Assembly (NCBI RefSeq): GCF_001612965.1
Contig: NZ_BDBL01000033.1
Location: 38,756 to 102,755, forward strand
DNA from: Nocardia kruczakiae NBRC 101016
GTDB lineage: Bacteria > Actinomycetota > Actinomycetes > Mycobacteriales > Mycobacteriaceae
DNA length: 64,000 bases
Direction: 5' to 3'
Part shown: positions 34,134-43,206 of the stretch, one piece after another
Numbering within the stretch: the stretch's first letter is position 1
How the letters are laid out: each line of letters begins with the position of its first letter
Program-made: the position numbers and the translations under genes
The notes under the pieces: model-generated
The model's input: only the letters and a program-made list of their open reading frames with translations
Told to the model about the DNA's origin: nothing
Databases searched by the model: none

Positions 34134-35395
34134 CGTCCTCCTCCCGGAATCGCGAGGCCGGACAGACCGCTCGGCACCTCGGCCGGAGCCTCGCCGGGCG
34201 CCGGATATTCGACGCGATCGGCCAGACTCGGCGGCGAGAAGGTCAGCTGGTTCGGGAAGGCCTGCTGCCCGGACGCCGGATTCACCAGCAGCGGTGGGTA
34301 ATTCATCATCAGCGAGCTGATCACCGGTGCCACCTGTTGCTTGCACAGGTCCGCGGTCCGCTGCGAACCGTTGTCCTCGAGCGCCTCGACGGCGCCACAC
34401 AGGAACGCGAACGGATTGCGGAAGTTCGGCAGCACCACGGCGCCGGTCAGCGTGCCCTGCGCGGGCTTGTAGATCTGATAGAAGTTCGACAGCGCGACAG
34501 GGCCCGAATGCAGGACCTGCTCGAGCTGCGGACGCTTGTCGGCCAGGATCTGGGTCACCTGCGCCAGGTTCTGCACACTCTCGGTGAGCTGGCCGCCGCG
34601 TTCGTCCAGGAAGCGCTTGACGTCGGCCACCGCCGAATCGAGATTGTCCAGTCCGGCGCCGAGGTCGTCGGAGACGCCCGACAGCACCGAGGACACCGAG
34701 GCGAGCCGGCCGCCGAACTGCACGATCTGATCGTTGCTCTTGGACAGCACATCGACGAACTGCTGCAGGTTGCGGACCGTGCCGAACAGATCGGTGCGAC
34801 CGTCGGACAACGTATTCAGCGTGCTCGACAACTCGTGGAGCGTGTCGCGCAGCGCCTGGGCATTGCCGTTCGCGAGATTGTCGGACGCGGTGTTGACGAA
34901 CCGTCCGAACGAGCCCTGCTGATCCTCACCGATCGGGCCCAGGGCCTTGGACAGTTTGGTCAGCTCGGCCTTGATGTCGTCCCATTCCACCGGCACGGCG
35001 GTGTGCTCGATCGGAATCACGCCGTCGTCGTGCATCTTCGGGCCACCGGTGTACACCGGCGCCAATTGCACGAAGCGGGCCGAGACCAGATTCGGCGAGA
35101 CCGTGACGGCCTTGGCGTCGGCCGGGATGTCGACGCCGCGGTCGACCGTCATCGTCACCCTGGTCTTGTCCCGGCCCGGCTCGATCGCATCGATCCGGCC
35201 GACCTTGACGCCCAGCACCCGCACGTCGTCACCGGCGTACAGCCCGGTGGTGGACGGGAAATAGGCGGTGATGTGGGTCTTGCCGATATTGGTCACCGCG
35301 CCGTAGACGATCCAGCCCGCCAGCGCCACCACCAGGGCGGCGGCCACGACGCGGACCCATTTCGGCACCTTCGTGATCGTGCGAATCGCGTTCAT
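34130..35395 (-). CDS. mce4D: Mce family protein Mce4D
   Basis: The 421-aa protein has an N-terminal helix (VRVVAAALVVALAGWIVYGA), an MCE domain with TTGLYAGDDVRVLGVKVGRI, a helical domain, and a C-terminal region containing FLCGAVEALEDNG. The stop overlaps mceE and the start overlaps mceC, as expected for a coupled operon encoding a hetero-oligomeric sterol importer. Confidence 0.93.
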   Translation of the reverse strand: MNAIRTITKVPKWVRVVAAALVVALAGWIVYGAVTNIGKTHITAYFPSTTGLYAGDDVRVLGVKVGRIDAIEPGRDKTRVTMTVDRGVDIPADAKAVTVSPNLVSARFVQLAPVYTGGPKMHDDGVIPIEHTAVPVEWDDIKAELTKLSKALGPIGEDQQGSFGRFVNTASDNLANGNAQALRDTLHELSSTLNTLSDGRTDLFGTVRNLQQFVDVLSKSNDQIVQFGGRLASVSSVLSGVSDDLGAGLDNLDSAVADVKRFLDERGGQLTESVQNLAQVTQILADKRPQLEQVLHSGPVALSNFYQIYKPAQGTLTGAVVLPNFRNPFAFLCGAVEALEDNGSQRTADLCKQQVAPVISSLMMNYPPLLVNPASGQQAFPNQLTFSPPSLADRVEYPAPGEAPAEVPSGLSGLAIPGGGR

Positions 35396-36465
35396 CGCGG
35401 CGGCTCCTGGATCGCGGGCCCGATCGAGGGCGGCGGGGTGGTCAGGTACTTCCAGAACGATTCGGGCACATGCTGCGGCCAGACCAGCGCGTCCACCAGC
35501 GGCTGCAGCGTCATACTCGTGGCGTTGGAGACGTAGGCCTGGAAGTACGGGCCGCTGCCGACCTGTTCACCGAGGGCCGCCTCGAACGGGCCGAGCGCGT
35601 CCAGGGCCTTGCTCAGGTTGTCCTTGTTCCGCTCGAGCAGTTGGAGCACCGAATTCAGCTTGTCCAGTGTCGGTTTCAGGCTCTGCTCGTTGTCGTTGAC
35701 GAAACCGGTCAGCTGCTGCGCCAGTCCGTTGACATAGACGATCAGCTGGCTCAGCGCGGTGCGCCGGGCGTCCAGCTCACCGAGCAGGTTGTTGCCGTCC
35801 AGCAGCAGGGCGTTGATCTGGTTCGACCGATCCGCGAGCACCTTGGTGACGTTCTGCGCGTGCGAGAGCAGTTCGGTCAGGGCCTTGTCCCGTGCGTTCA
35901 GGCTGCGCGAGAGCTGCGTGATGCCGTCCAGTGCCGAGCGCAGCGGCGCCGGTGTGTCGGCGAAGGCGTCCGACAGGGCGTCGAGAGTCTTGTTGACCTG
36001 GTCGGTGTCCAGCCCCTTCACGGTATTGCTCAGATCGCCCAGGGCGTCGTTGAGCGAATACGGAGAAGTGGTGCGGTCCAACGGAATCGGCTGATCGCTG
36101 CGCAGCGCACCGGACCCCTGCGGATCGACCTCCAGGGATTTGCGCCCGAGCACGGTGTTGGTCTTGATCGCGGCGGTCGTCTTCTTCCCCAGGACGATGG
36201 ATTCGTCGAGGCTGAACCGCACCTTCACCTTGGGACCGTCGAGGCTGACGTCCTCGACCTGCCCGGACCGGACACCGGCGACCTGCACCTGGTCACCGGT
36301 CACCAGGCCGCCGGCATCGGCGAAGTACGCGGTGAATTCGGCGCCACTGCGAATGAAGGGAAGCCGGTCGAACTGCAAGGCGGACAACGCGATCGCGACC
36401 GCCAGCACGACGCCGACGACGCCGTGTTTGATGAGCGGGGAGGTCTGGTTCACTTCGTCGAACAC
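35392..36465 (-). CDS. mce4C: Mce family protein Mce4C
   Basis: The 357-aa protein has a membrane anchor (LIKHGVVGVVLAVAIALSAL), an MCE domain (FADAGGLVTGDQVQVAGVRS), and a long helical region with regular heptad-like Leu spacing (ALSQLIVYVNGLAQQLTGFV). It has no lipobox. It is translationally linked to mceB upstream (16-bp overlap of frames) and to mceD downstream. Confidence 0.93.
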   Translation of the reverse strand: MFDEVNQTSPLIKHGVVGVVLAVAIALSALQFDRLPFIRSGAEFTAYFADAGGLVTGDQVQVAGVRSGQVEDVSLDGPKVKVRFSLDESIVLGKKTTAAIKTNTVLGRKSLEVDPQGSGALRSDQPIPLDRTTSPYSLNDALGDLSNTVKGLDTDQVNKTLDALSDAFADTPAPLRSALDGITQLSRSLNARDKALTELLSHAQNVTKVLADRSNQINALLLDGNNLLGELDARRTALSQLIVYVNGLAQQLTGFVNDNEQSLKPTLDKLNSVLQLLERNKDNLSKALDALGPFEAALGEQVGSGPYFQAYVSNATSMTLQPLVDALVWPQHVPESFWKYLTTPPPSIGPAIQEPPR

Positions 36466-37481
36466 CTTCCGGTCGTCTGCAGACCGGGCAGATTCACATG
36501 CATCGGCTTACCGTCCGGGCCGTCCACGAGGAAATTCGTTCCGCACACGTACATGTTCAGGAACGAGCCGTACGCACCGAGCCGCACCAGCTCCTTGTAG
36601 GTCGAGGGCAGGTTCTGCAGGACCCACTCGACATCGTCGGACTTCTGGTCGAGATTGTCGGCGACACGGCCCAGCTGGTCGAAGGTCGCCTTGAGGTCCG
36701 GGCGCGCCTGCTTCAGCAGATCGGTGAGATCGCCGGTGGCGCCGGCCAGTCGTGGCAGCGCCGCGCCGATCGGATCCCGGTCCGCGGCCAGGCCACTCAC
36801 CAGACGCTGCAATTCGGTCAGCGTGGTGTCGAAATCCTTGTTGTGATCGTCGATGGTGGCCAGCACCGTCTTCAGGTTCTCGATCACGCTGCCGATGAGG
36901 GCGTCGCGGTCGCCCAGGGTCTTGGCGAACGAGCCGGAACTGTTCAGCAGTGCGACCAGGGTGCCGCCCTGTCCCTGGAAGACCTGCAGCAGCGCCTCGG
37001 TCAGGGAGTTGACCTGCTGCGGGTCCAGGCCGCGCAGCAGCGGTTTGAAACCACCCAGCAGCATGTCCAAGTCCAGCGCCGGCTTGGTCTTGTCCAGGCC
37101 GATGGTGCCGCCGGAGTGCAGCACCTGCGCCGTGCCCGGGGCGTCCATCAGTTCCAGATACCGGTCACCCACGAGGTTCTCGTAGCGCACGGCGGCTTGG
37201 GTGCTGACATAGAGCTTGTACTGCCGGTCGACGTCGAAATCGACATGGGCCAGATGGTCCTTGCCGACCTTGACACTCTTCACCGAGCCGACCGGCACAC
37301 CCGCGATGCGCACCTTGGACCCGGGCAGCATGCCCGAGGAACTGGTGAACACCGCGTGGTAGCCGTTCTCCCGCGCGAAGCGCATCTGCGAGAAGATGAC
37401 GACCAGCAGGGCCAGTACCAGCACCATCACGAGGGTGAAGATCCCCAGTTTGACGCTGGTGGCGTGTGGTTTGAGCCTCAC
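36450..37481 (-). CDS. mce4B: Mce family protein Mce4B
   Basis: The 343-aa protein has a membrane anchor (FTLVMVLVLALLVVIFSQM) and an MCE domain (SSSGMLPGSKVRIAGVPVGS). A helical domain and a conserved C-terminal NMYVCGTNFLVDGPDG follow. It starts at GTG 37481, overlapping the mceA stop (GTGA). The overlap of 16 bp with mceC is the longest in the operon. Confidence 0.93.
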   Translation of the reverse strand: MRLKPHATSVKLGIFTLVMVLVLALLVVIFSQMRFARENGYHAVFTSSSGMLPGSKVRIAGVPVGSVKSVKVGKDHLAHVDFDVDRQYKLYVSTQAAVRYENLVGDRYLELMDAPGTAQVLHSGGTIGLDKTKPALDLDMLLGGFKPLLRGLDPQQVNSLTEALLQVFQGQGGTLVALLNSSGSFAKTLGDRDALIGSVIENLKTVLATIDDHNKDFDTTLTELQRLVSGLAADRDPIGAALPRLAGATGDLTDLLKQARPDLKATFDQLGRVADNLDQKSDDVEWVLQNLPSTYKELVRLGAYGSFLNMYVCGTNFLVDGPDGKPMHVNLPGLQTTGRCSTK

Positions 37482-38695
37482 GGATTACCCACCCCCGGCA
37501 GACCCGCGAACAGCAACTGGAAGACCCGGGGCCCGTTCAGATGGGTGGACAGTTCCGGTGTGTACACCCGACCCTCGCTGGTATCGGTGACCAGGTAGTT
37601 CGAGTGGCTACCGGGTTGGCGGTCGAGGATGCCCTCGCAGTGCGGGCCACCGGTCGCATTCACCTTCGGCAGATCCTTCGGATAGGAATAGGGCGTGCCG
37701 CCCGGCATGAAACTGGCGTTCAACGTCACCCAGGGTCCGGTTCCGCCGAAGATCTCGTTGGCTCGCGGAATCGCGCCCGCGACACCTTCGACGAGGCAGT
37801 ACAGCGCCGGGTTGTATTCGTTGAGCAGTTCGGCCGTCGGCCGCAGCAGATCCAGGGCCGTCGACAGGCCGTTCTCGTTCTCCTTCAGCACCGCGCCCGT
37901 GGTGTCGGCCAGGCCGATCAGATTCAGCAGCACGGCGTCGAGGCTGTCCTTGTGGCCGACGAGGGTCTTACTCGTCACGGCCGCATTGTCGGTCGTGCGC
38001 AACAGGTTCGGCGCGGTGTCGGCGTACAGGTTGGTGACTCCCACCGACGTCTGCAGATCGCGTTGCAGATCCGGCAGGCTCGGATTGATATCGCGCAGAT
38101 ATTCGTCACTGTCGACCAGCAGCTGACCGAGTTTGTCGCCGCGGCCCTGCAATGCGGTGCCGAGCGCGGTCAGCGTCGCATTCAGTTTCTCCGGCGCGAT
38201 CTTGCCGAGCACCTCGGTCAAATGCTGGAACAGCGTATTGAATTCGACGGTCACCGACTGCGCGGTCAACGTGGCGCCGGCCTGCAGATGCTGCGCGGAG
38301 GGGACCTCCGGCTCGACGAAGTTCACGTATTTGGCGCCGAAGACCGTGGTCGATCGAATATCGACGGTCGAGTTCGCCGGCACCATCTTCAATTGATCGG
38401 GGTCCATCGCCAGGGTCAGCCGAGCCTGGTCGCCGGTGTACGCGATATCGGAAACGTGGCCGATCTGCACACCGCGAATCTTGACCTTCGCGTCCTTGTC
38501 CATCACCAGGCCCGCGCGTGGGGCGTCGAGATAGACCGGTTTCGAGGTGGTGAATCCGCCCACGAACATCGTCAGAGCGACGGCGACGATCGCGGCCAGA
38601 AACAGAATCAGCGCCACCCCCGAAAGCTTGACACCCCATCCGGCGCCGAAAAACTTTCCGGCGCCTTCCTTTTCGACGAGTTTATTTGCCGCCAT
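37478..38695 (-). CDS. mce4A: Mce family protein Mce4A
   Basis: The 405-aa protein has a membrane helix near residue 25-47 (LSGVALILFLAAIVAVAL), an MCE domain (DAPRAGLVMDKDAKVKIRGV), VPSAQHLQAG and QSVTVEFNTLFQHLTEVLGK, which are typical of A subunits, and a conserved C-terminal LYCLVEGVAGAIP. In M. tuberculosis Mce4A is needed for cholesterol uptake. ATG 38695 lies five bases after the yrbE4B stop; the frame is open upstream into yrbE4B but homology starts here. Confidence 0.94.
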   Translation of the reverse strand: MAANKLVEKEGAGKFFGAGWGVKLSGVALILFLAAIVAVALTMFVGGFTTSKPVYLDAPRAGLVMDKDAKVKIRGVQIGHVSDIAYTGDQARLTLAMDPDQLKMVPANSTVDIRSTTVFGAKYVNFVEPEVPSAQHLQAGATLTAQSVTVEFNTLFQHLTEVLGKIAPEKLNATLTALGTALQGRGDKLGQLLVDSDEYLRDINPSLPDLQRDLQTSVGVTNLYADTAPNLLRTTDNAAVTSKTLVGHKDSLDAVLLNLIGLADTTGAVLKENENGLSTALDLLRPTAELLNEYNPALYCLVEGVAGAIPRANEIFGGTGPWVTLNASFMPGGTPYSYPKDLPKVNATGGPHCEGILDRQPGSHSNYLVTDTSEGRVYTPELSTHLNGPRVFQLLFAGLPGVGNP

Positions 38696-38700
38696 ACCGC

Positions 38701-39552
38701 CTACCCGGAGAGATGGAAGTTGCCGGAGGTGCCGTAGATCGCCAGCGACATCAGCAGGGTCACCGACACCACTGCCACCAGCGAGGCGCGCACCGCGTTT
38801 CCGACCGCGATTCCGACACCGACCGGTCCACCGGTCGCGTTGTAGCCGTAGTAGGTGTGAATCATCATGACCGCCAAGGCCATGAGGATCGCCTGCACGA
38901 ACGACCACAGGATGTCACTGGGAATCAGGAATGTGGAGAAGTAATGGTCGTACACACCGGCCGACTGGCCGTAGATGACGACCGTGGCGAAGCGGCTCGC
39001 GACGAACGACGCGATCACCGCCAGCGCGTAGAGCGGAACGATCGCGATCATGCCCGCCAGCACGCGCGTGCCGACCAGGAAGGGCATCGGCCGGATCGCC
39101 ATGGATTCCAGCGCGTCGATCTCCTCGGCCACCCGCATGGCGCCCAGCTGGGCCGTCGCGCCGGCGCCGATGGTCGCGGCCAATCCGATGCCCGAGATCA
39201 CCGGTGCCGCGATCCGCACATTGAGGAATGCGGCGAAGAATCCGGTCAGCGCCTCGACACCGATATTGCCCAGCGAGCTGTAGCCCTGCACCGCGATGGT
39301 GCCACCGGTGAACAGGGTGAGGAAGCCGACGATCACCACCGTGCCGCCGATCACCGCCAAAGCGCCTGTGCCCATGCTGATTTCGGCGATCAGGCGAATG
39401 GTTTCGGTGCGATAGTGCGTGAATGCCTTCGGTACCGAGGCCAACGACCTGCCGTAGAACTGGGCGTGATGCCCGATTCCGTCCATCGAACTCGAAACCC
39501 GCCGCACGCGTCGAACAGTACGGGGGAAGCGGGACTGGATTACGAACGCCAT
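38701..39552 (-). CDS. yrbE4B: MlaE-type permease YrbE4B
   Basis: The 283-aa integral membrane protein belongs to the MlaE/YrbE permease family: five to six hydrophobic helices, with the family signature ATIGAGATAQLGAMRVAEEI followed by DALESMAIRP. It pairs with YrbE4A to form the inner-membrane permease of the Mce4 ABC importer; the ATPase (MceG/Mkl) is encoded elsewhere. It begins four bases after the yrbE4A stop. The N-terminus is about 25 residues longer than its partner and basic. Confidence 0.94.
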   Translation of the reverse strand: MAFVIQSRFPRTVRRVRRVSSSMDGIGHHAQFYGRSLASVPKAFTHYRTETIRLIAEISMGTGALAVIGGTVVIVGFLTLFTGGTIAVQGYSSLGNIGVEALTGFFAAFLNVRIAAPVISGIGLAATIGAGATAQLGAMRVAEEIDALESMAIRPMPFLVGTRVLAGMIAIVPLYALAVIASFVASRFATVVIYGQSAGVYDHYFSTFLIPSDILWSFVQAILMALAVMMIHTYYGYNATGGPVGVGIAVGNAVRASLVAVVSVTLLMSLAIYGTSGNFHLSG

Positions 39553-39556
39553 CTGA

Positions 39557-40321
39557 TCACCGCACCGTGAACTTGATGCCGACGGCGGTGACCACGACGT
39601 TCACCACGAACAGAGCCATGAAGGAGAAAACCACCGTCTGGTTGACCGCGTCACCCACACTCTTGGGACCGCCCTTGACGTTGAGACCGAGGTAGCAGGC
39701 CATCAGTCCGGCGATCAGACCGAACAGCGCGGCCTTGACCTCGGAGATCACCAGCTCCGGCGTATGGGTGAGCAGGGTGAGCCCGTTGACGAAGGCGCCG
39801 GGGTTGACCCCTTGCAGGAGTACCGAGAACAGGAAGCCGCCGGCGATGCCGATCGTCGAGACCAGGCCGTTGAGCAGCGCCGCGACGAACATCGAGGCGA
39901 GTACGCGCGGTACCACCAGGCGATGGATCGGGTCGATGCCGAGCACCTTCATGGCGTCGATTTCTTCCCGGATCGTGCGAGCGCCCAGGTCGGCGCAGAT
40001 CGCGGTGGCGCCGGCGCCGGCGACGATCAGCACCGTCACGATCGGACCGACCTGGGTGACCGTTCCGAATGCGGCGCCCGCGCCGGAGAGATCGGCCGCG
40101 CCGATTTCGCGCAACAGAATATTCAGCGTGAAGCTCACCAGAACCGTGAACGGGATCGCGACCAGGATGGTCGGGATGATCGACACCCGGGCGACGAACC
40201 ACGACTGGTCGACGAATTCCCGTCGCTGAAATGGCGGACGTATCAAGGCCCGCGCCACAGCGGCCACGAGTTCGAAGAACCCGCCGACCGCACGCAACGG
40301 CACGGCAAGAACCTCGTTCAT
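39557..40321 (-). CDS. yrbE4A: MlaE-type permease YrbE4A
   Basis: The 254-aa permease is the first gene of the mce4 operon, with the signature GAGATAICADLGARTIREEI followed by DAMKVLGIDP and multiple membrane helices. ATG 40321 has a strong AAGGAGG eight bases upstream. The 279-bp upstream region contains two KstR-type operators in duplicated blocks, which argues for sterol-responsive control of the whole operon. Confidence 0.95.
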   Translation of the reverse strand: MNEVLAVPLRAVGGFFELVAAVARALIRPPFQRREFVDQSWFVARVSIIPTILVAIPFTVLVSFTLNILLREIGAADLSGAGAAFGTVTQVGPIVTVLIVAGAGATAICADLGARTIREEIDAMKVLGIDPIHRLVVPRVLASMFVAALLNGLVSTIGIAGGFLFSVLLQGVNPGAFVNGLTLLTHTPELVISEVKAALFGLIAGLMACYLGLNVKGGPKSVGDAVNQTVVFSFMALFVVNVVVTAVGIKFTVR

Positions 40322-40397
40322 TCCGCGATTCCTCCTTGCCGACCCGTACGCGCAACGTTGCGCCAGCGAGCCTCCACACCTCTTCCGCTCCGAAGAT

Positions 40398-40411
40398 TAG
40401 AACACGTTCAC
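40398..40411. promoter_or_regulatory. KstR-type operator, mce4 proximal
   Basis: TAGAACACGTTCAC matches TNNAACNNGTTNNA except for the last base. It lies about 77 bp upstream of yrbE4A. It is preceded by GCTCCGAAG, the same flank that precedes the distal site at 40477. KstR is a TetR repressor released by sterol-derived CoA thioesters; kstR itself is not in the window. Confidence 0.7.
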
Positions 40412-40476
40412 ATCGAATCGGAAGAGAATTTGACATTTTTGACCTGCTCTTTTCATCCGAGCTTCAGCTCCGAAGC

Positions 40477-40490
40477 TAGAACAGGTTCAT
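40477..40490. promoter_or_regulatory. KstR-type operator, mce4 distal
   Basis: TAGAACAGGTTCAT matches the KstR consensus except for the last base. It is preceded by GCTCCGAAG as at the proximal site, 79 bp away. It lies between yrbE4A and the hsd4A stop, so it can serve only the mce4 promoter. Confidence 0.65.
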
Positions 40491-40600
40491 ACGGTGTACA
40501 GAACGCCTTTGTGAGGCACCCCACAACCATCGACCCCCATGTCTACCAAGTGCGAGACCGCCGATCAACCGGAGTTGGTCGGACGACCTGCACCTGATAA

Positions 40601-41518
40601 TCAGCCGAGATCGTGCAGCGAACTCGCAGAAAACGTACGCCCGGCGGGGCGCTCGGCGAAGTAGGTGCCGAGTGTGTCGGCCAGCGCGTCCGCACTCCAT
40701 TCCGCGCCGGCGGCGTCGAAGCGCGCCTCGACTTCGGGTGCGGCCATCAGCGCGACCATGGGGCCGTACACGACGAACACCTGACCATTGATCGCGTCGG
40801 CGCCCGGAGAGGCCAGGTAGGCGACCAGGCGGGCGACATGCTCGGGCGCCAGCGGGTCCACATCCCCTTCGGGAGCGGCGGAGAAGACCGATTCCGTCAT
40901 GGCGGTCCGGGCCCGCGGGCAGATGGCGTTGGCACGCACGCCGTATCGCGACAAACCGCGCGAGGCGGACAACGTCAGCGCGGTGATTCCGGCTTTCGCC
41001 GCCGCGTAATTCGGCTGCCCTTCCGGACCCAGCAAACCGGCTTCCGATGACGTGTTGATCAGGCGCCCGTAAATTGGAGCACCGGATTCCTTCGATTTAC
41101 CGCGCCAGTAGGCGGCGGCATTACGCGACAACAGGAAATGGCCGCGCAGATGGACCGCGAGGACCGCGTCCCAGTCCTCGTCGGAGAGATTGAAAAGCAT
41201 GCGGTCGCGGACGATTCCCGCATTGTTGACGACGATGTCCACACCGCCGAAGGTCTCGTCCGCGGTACGAATCAGGGCGTCGGCGGTGGCACGCTCGGCC
41301 ACACTGCCACCCACGAATTCCGCTTTCGCGCCCAGCGCGCGAATATCGGCCAGGGTGGCGGCCACCGCATCGCTTTCGGCCAGATCGTTGACCACCACCG
41401 AGGCGCCGGCCCCGGCCAGCGCCAGCGCTTCGGCCCGCCCGAGGCCCGCGCCGGCTCCGGTCACGATCGCTACCTTGCCGGACAGATCCGTCCCCGGCTG
41501 ATTCGACGATTCACTCAC
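40601..41518 (-). CDS. hsd4A: Short-chain dehydrogenase Hsd4A (sterol side-chain / 17-hydroxysteroid)
   Basis: The 305-aa SDR has the NAD-binding TGAGAGLG (20-27), NNAG near 98-101, and the catalytic Ser157/158, Tyr171 and Lys175 (NYAAAKAG). The extended C-terminus (residues 230-305) is longer than a minimal SDR and matches Rv3502c-type Hsd4A. That family oxidises 17-beta-hydroxysteroids and 22-hydroxy-steroyl-CoA in side-chain beta-oxidation. Start is GTG 41518, with a perfect KstR-type operator 10 bp upstream. It is followed in the same direction by the mce4 operon, which has its own promoter. Confidence 0.88.
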   Translation of the reverse strand: MSESSNQPGTDLSGKVAIVTGAGAGLGRAEALALAGAGASVVVNDLAESDAVAATLADIRALGAKAEFVGGSVAERATADALIRTADETFGGVDIVVNNAGIVRDRMLFNLSDEDWDAVLAVHLRGHFLLSRNAAAYWRGKSKESGAPIYGRLINTSSEAGLLGPEGQPNYAAAKAGITALTLSASRGLSRYGVRANAICPRARTAMTESVFSAAPEGDVDPLAPEHVARLVAYLASPGADAINGQVFVVYGPMVALMAAPEVEARFDAAGAEWSADALADTLGTYFAERPAGRTFSASSLHDLG

Positions 41519-41528
41519 GCCGTGACTC

Positions 41529-41542
41529 TAGAACGTGTTCCA
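41529..41542. promoter_or_regulatory. KstR-type operator upstream of hsd4A
   Basis: TAGAACGTGTTCCA is a full match to TNNAACNNGTTNNA. It lies 11-24 bp upstream of the hsd4A start and downstream of fdxD, in a 44-bp gap. hsd4A therefore probably has its own regulated promoter within the fdxD-hsd4A unit. Confidence 0.75.
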
Positions 41543-41562
41543 GTTATCGGCAAGCATCCATT

Positions 41563-41751
41563 TCACTGCAACCGCAGGGCGGCCTTCGGGCATTGCGCGA
41601 CAGCGGTCTCGACGTCGGAGAGCCGGTCCTCGGGCACGTCGGCGGTGAGGACGTGCAGCTGGTCCTCATCGTCGAGTTCGAAGACGTCGGGGGCGATTCC
41701 GACACAGATTCCGTTGGCCTCGCACTGGTCGAAATCCACACTGACCTTCAT
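41563..41751 (-). CDS. fdxD: [3Fe-4S] ferredoxin FdxD
   Basis: The 62-aa ferredoxin has Cys10, Cys16 (CEANGIC) and Cys54 (QCPKAAL), the three-cysteine pattern of the small 3Fe-4S ferredoxins that feed actinobacterial P450s and Rieske oxygenases. It matches Rv3503c by sequence type and position between hsd4A and fadE26. ATG 41751 is selected because AAGGAG stands seven bases upstream; an in-frame ATG at 41769 would put that site inside the gene. CYP125 in the same regulon is a plausible electron acceptor (inference). Confidence 0.88.
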   Translation of the reverse strand: MKVSVDFDQCEANGICVGIAPDVFELDDEDQLHVLTADVPEDRLSDVETAVAQCPKAALRLQ

Positions 41752-41838
41752 TGATAACTCCTTCACCACCAGGTAGTGCCGAGCCTACAAGCCCGGCCGG
41801 GCCGCTGCGGCCGAAGCGGCCGGATTCGGTTTCCATAC

Positions 41839-41852
41839 TGGAACATGTTTCA
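41839..41852. promoter_or_regulatory. KstR-type operator between fdxD and fadE26
   Basis: TGGAACATGTTTCA is a full match to TNNAACNNGTTNNA. It sits 88 bp upstream of fdxD and 121 bp upstream of fadE26, which are divergent, so one site may control both. Confidence 0.75.
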
Positions 41853-41972
41853 GTAGATATGCAATGATCGACGTCAGGGCAGATCGGCCCAGCGCGGACC
41901 GTCGCCGGACCGATCGTCACAGGGCGATGTCGTCACATCCGCCATCACATCACCGAGCACGAGGTAACCGCC

Positions 41973-43166
41973 ATGCGGATTGCTTATACCGAGCAACAGG
42001 AGCAGCTGCGCGCCGAGCTCCGCGACTATTTCGCCAAGCTGATCACGCCGGAGCGCCGCGAGGCTTTGTCGTCGCAGACCGGTGAGTACGGGCACGGCAA
42101 CGTCTACCGCGAGGTCGTGCAGCAGATGGGCCACGACGGCTGGCTCACCCTCGGCTGGCCCAAGGAGTACGGCGGCCAGGACCGCTCGACGATGGATCAG
42201 CTGATCTTCACCGACGAGGCGGCCGTCGCGGGTGCGCCGGTGCCGTTCCTGACCATCAACTCGGTGGCGCCGACGATCATGCACTACGGCACCGAGGAGC
42301 AGAAGAAGTTCTTCCTGCCCAAGATCTCGGCGGGCGAATTGCACTTCTCCATCGGGTATTCCGAGCCCGGCGCAGGTACCGACCTGGCGTCGCTGCGCAC
42401 CACCGCGGTCCGCGACGGTGACGACTGGGTGATCAACGGCCAGAAGATGTGGACCAGCCTCATCCAGTACGCCGATTACATCTGGCTGGCCGCCCGCACC
42501 GACCCGACCGCCAAGAAGCACAAGGGCATCAGCATGTTCATCGTGCCGACCTCGGCCGAGGGCTTCTCCTGGACGCCCGTGCACACGATGGCCGGGCCCG
42601 ACACCAGCGCCACCTACTACCAGGACGTGCGGGTGCCCCATTCGGCGATGGTCGGTCCCGAGAACGGCGGCTGGGCGCTGGTCACCAATCAGCTCAACCA
42701 CGAGCGGGTGGCGTTGACCTCGGCGGCGCCGCTGGCGCTGGCGGTCGCGCAGACCACCGAATGGGCGCGCGACACCAAGGATTCCAGCGGCGCGCGGGTG
42801 ATCGACGCCGAGTGGGTGCGGCTGAATCTGGCGCGGGTCCACGCCCAGGTGGAATTCCTCAAACTGCTGAACTGGGAGATCGCCTCCGGCGCCGATGCGG
42901 GCGGCGACGCCGCGCCCCGGCCGTGGGATGCCTCCACCTGCAAGGTGCTCGGCACCGAATTGGCCACCGAGGCCTACCGACTGCTGATGGAGATCCTCGG
43001 ACCGCAGGCGTATCTGCGGCAGGACTCCCCCGGCGCGCAGCTGCGCGGACGGCTCGAACGGATGCATCGTGCCTGCCTGATCCTGACCTTCGGCGGCGGC
43101 ACCAACGAGGTGCAGCGCGACATCATCGCGATGACCGCCCTCAAACAGCCCGCTGCCGCCCGCTGA
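41973..43166 (+). CDS. fadE26: Acyl-CoA dehydrogenase FadE26 (ChsE4-type alpha subunit)
   Basis: The 397-aa FAD enzyme has the acyl-CoA dehydrogenase layout: an N-terminal helical domain, a middle strand domain with GYSEPGAGTDLASLRTTA, and a C-terminal helical domain with a candidate catalytic base Glu244 in NHERVAL and FGGGTNEVQRDIIA. In M. tuberculosis FadE26 pairs with FadE27 to form a heterotetramer (ChsE4-ChsE5) that dehydrogenates the first steroid side-chain CoA ester. The downstream gene, 40 bp away, is the matching partner. Confidence 0.92.
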   Translation: MRIAYTEQQEQLRAELRDYFAKLITPERREALSSQTGEYGHGNVYREVVQQMGHDGWLTLGWPKEYGGQDRSTMDQLIFTDEAAVAGAPVPFLTINSVAPTIMHYGTEEQKKFFLPKISAGELHFSIGYSEPGAGTDLASLRTTAVRDGDDWVINGQKMWTSLIQYADYIWLAARTDPTAKKHKGISMFIVPTSAEGFSWTPVHTMAGPDTSATYYQDVRVPHSAMVGPENGGWALVTNQLNHERVALTSAAPLALAVAQTTEWARDTKDSSGARVIDAEWVRLNLARVHAQVEFLKLLNWEIASGADAGGDAAPRPWDASTCKVLGTELATEAYRLLMEILGPQAYLRQDSPGAQLRGRLERMHRACLILTFGGGTNEVQRDIIAMTALKQPAAAR

Positions 43167-43206
43167 GCCGCGGACCGGTCGGACACGTCGAAAACTAGGA
43201 ACAACG

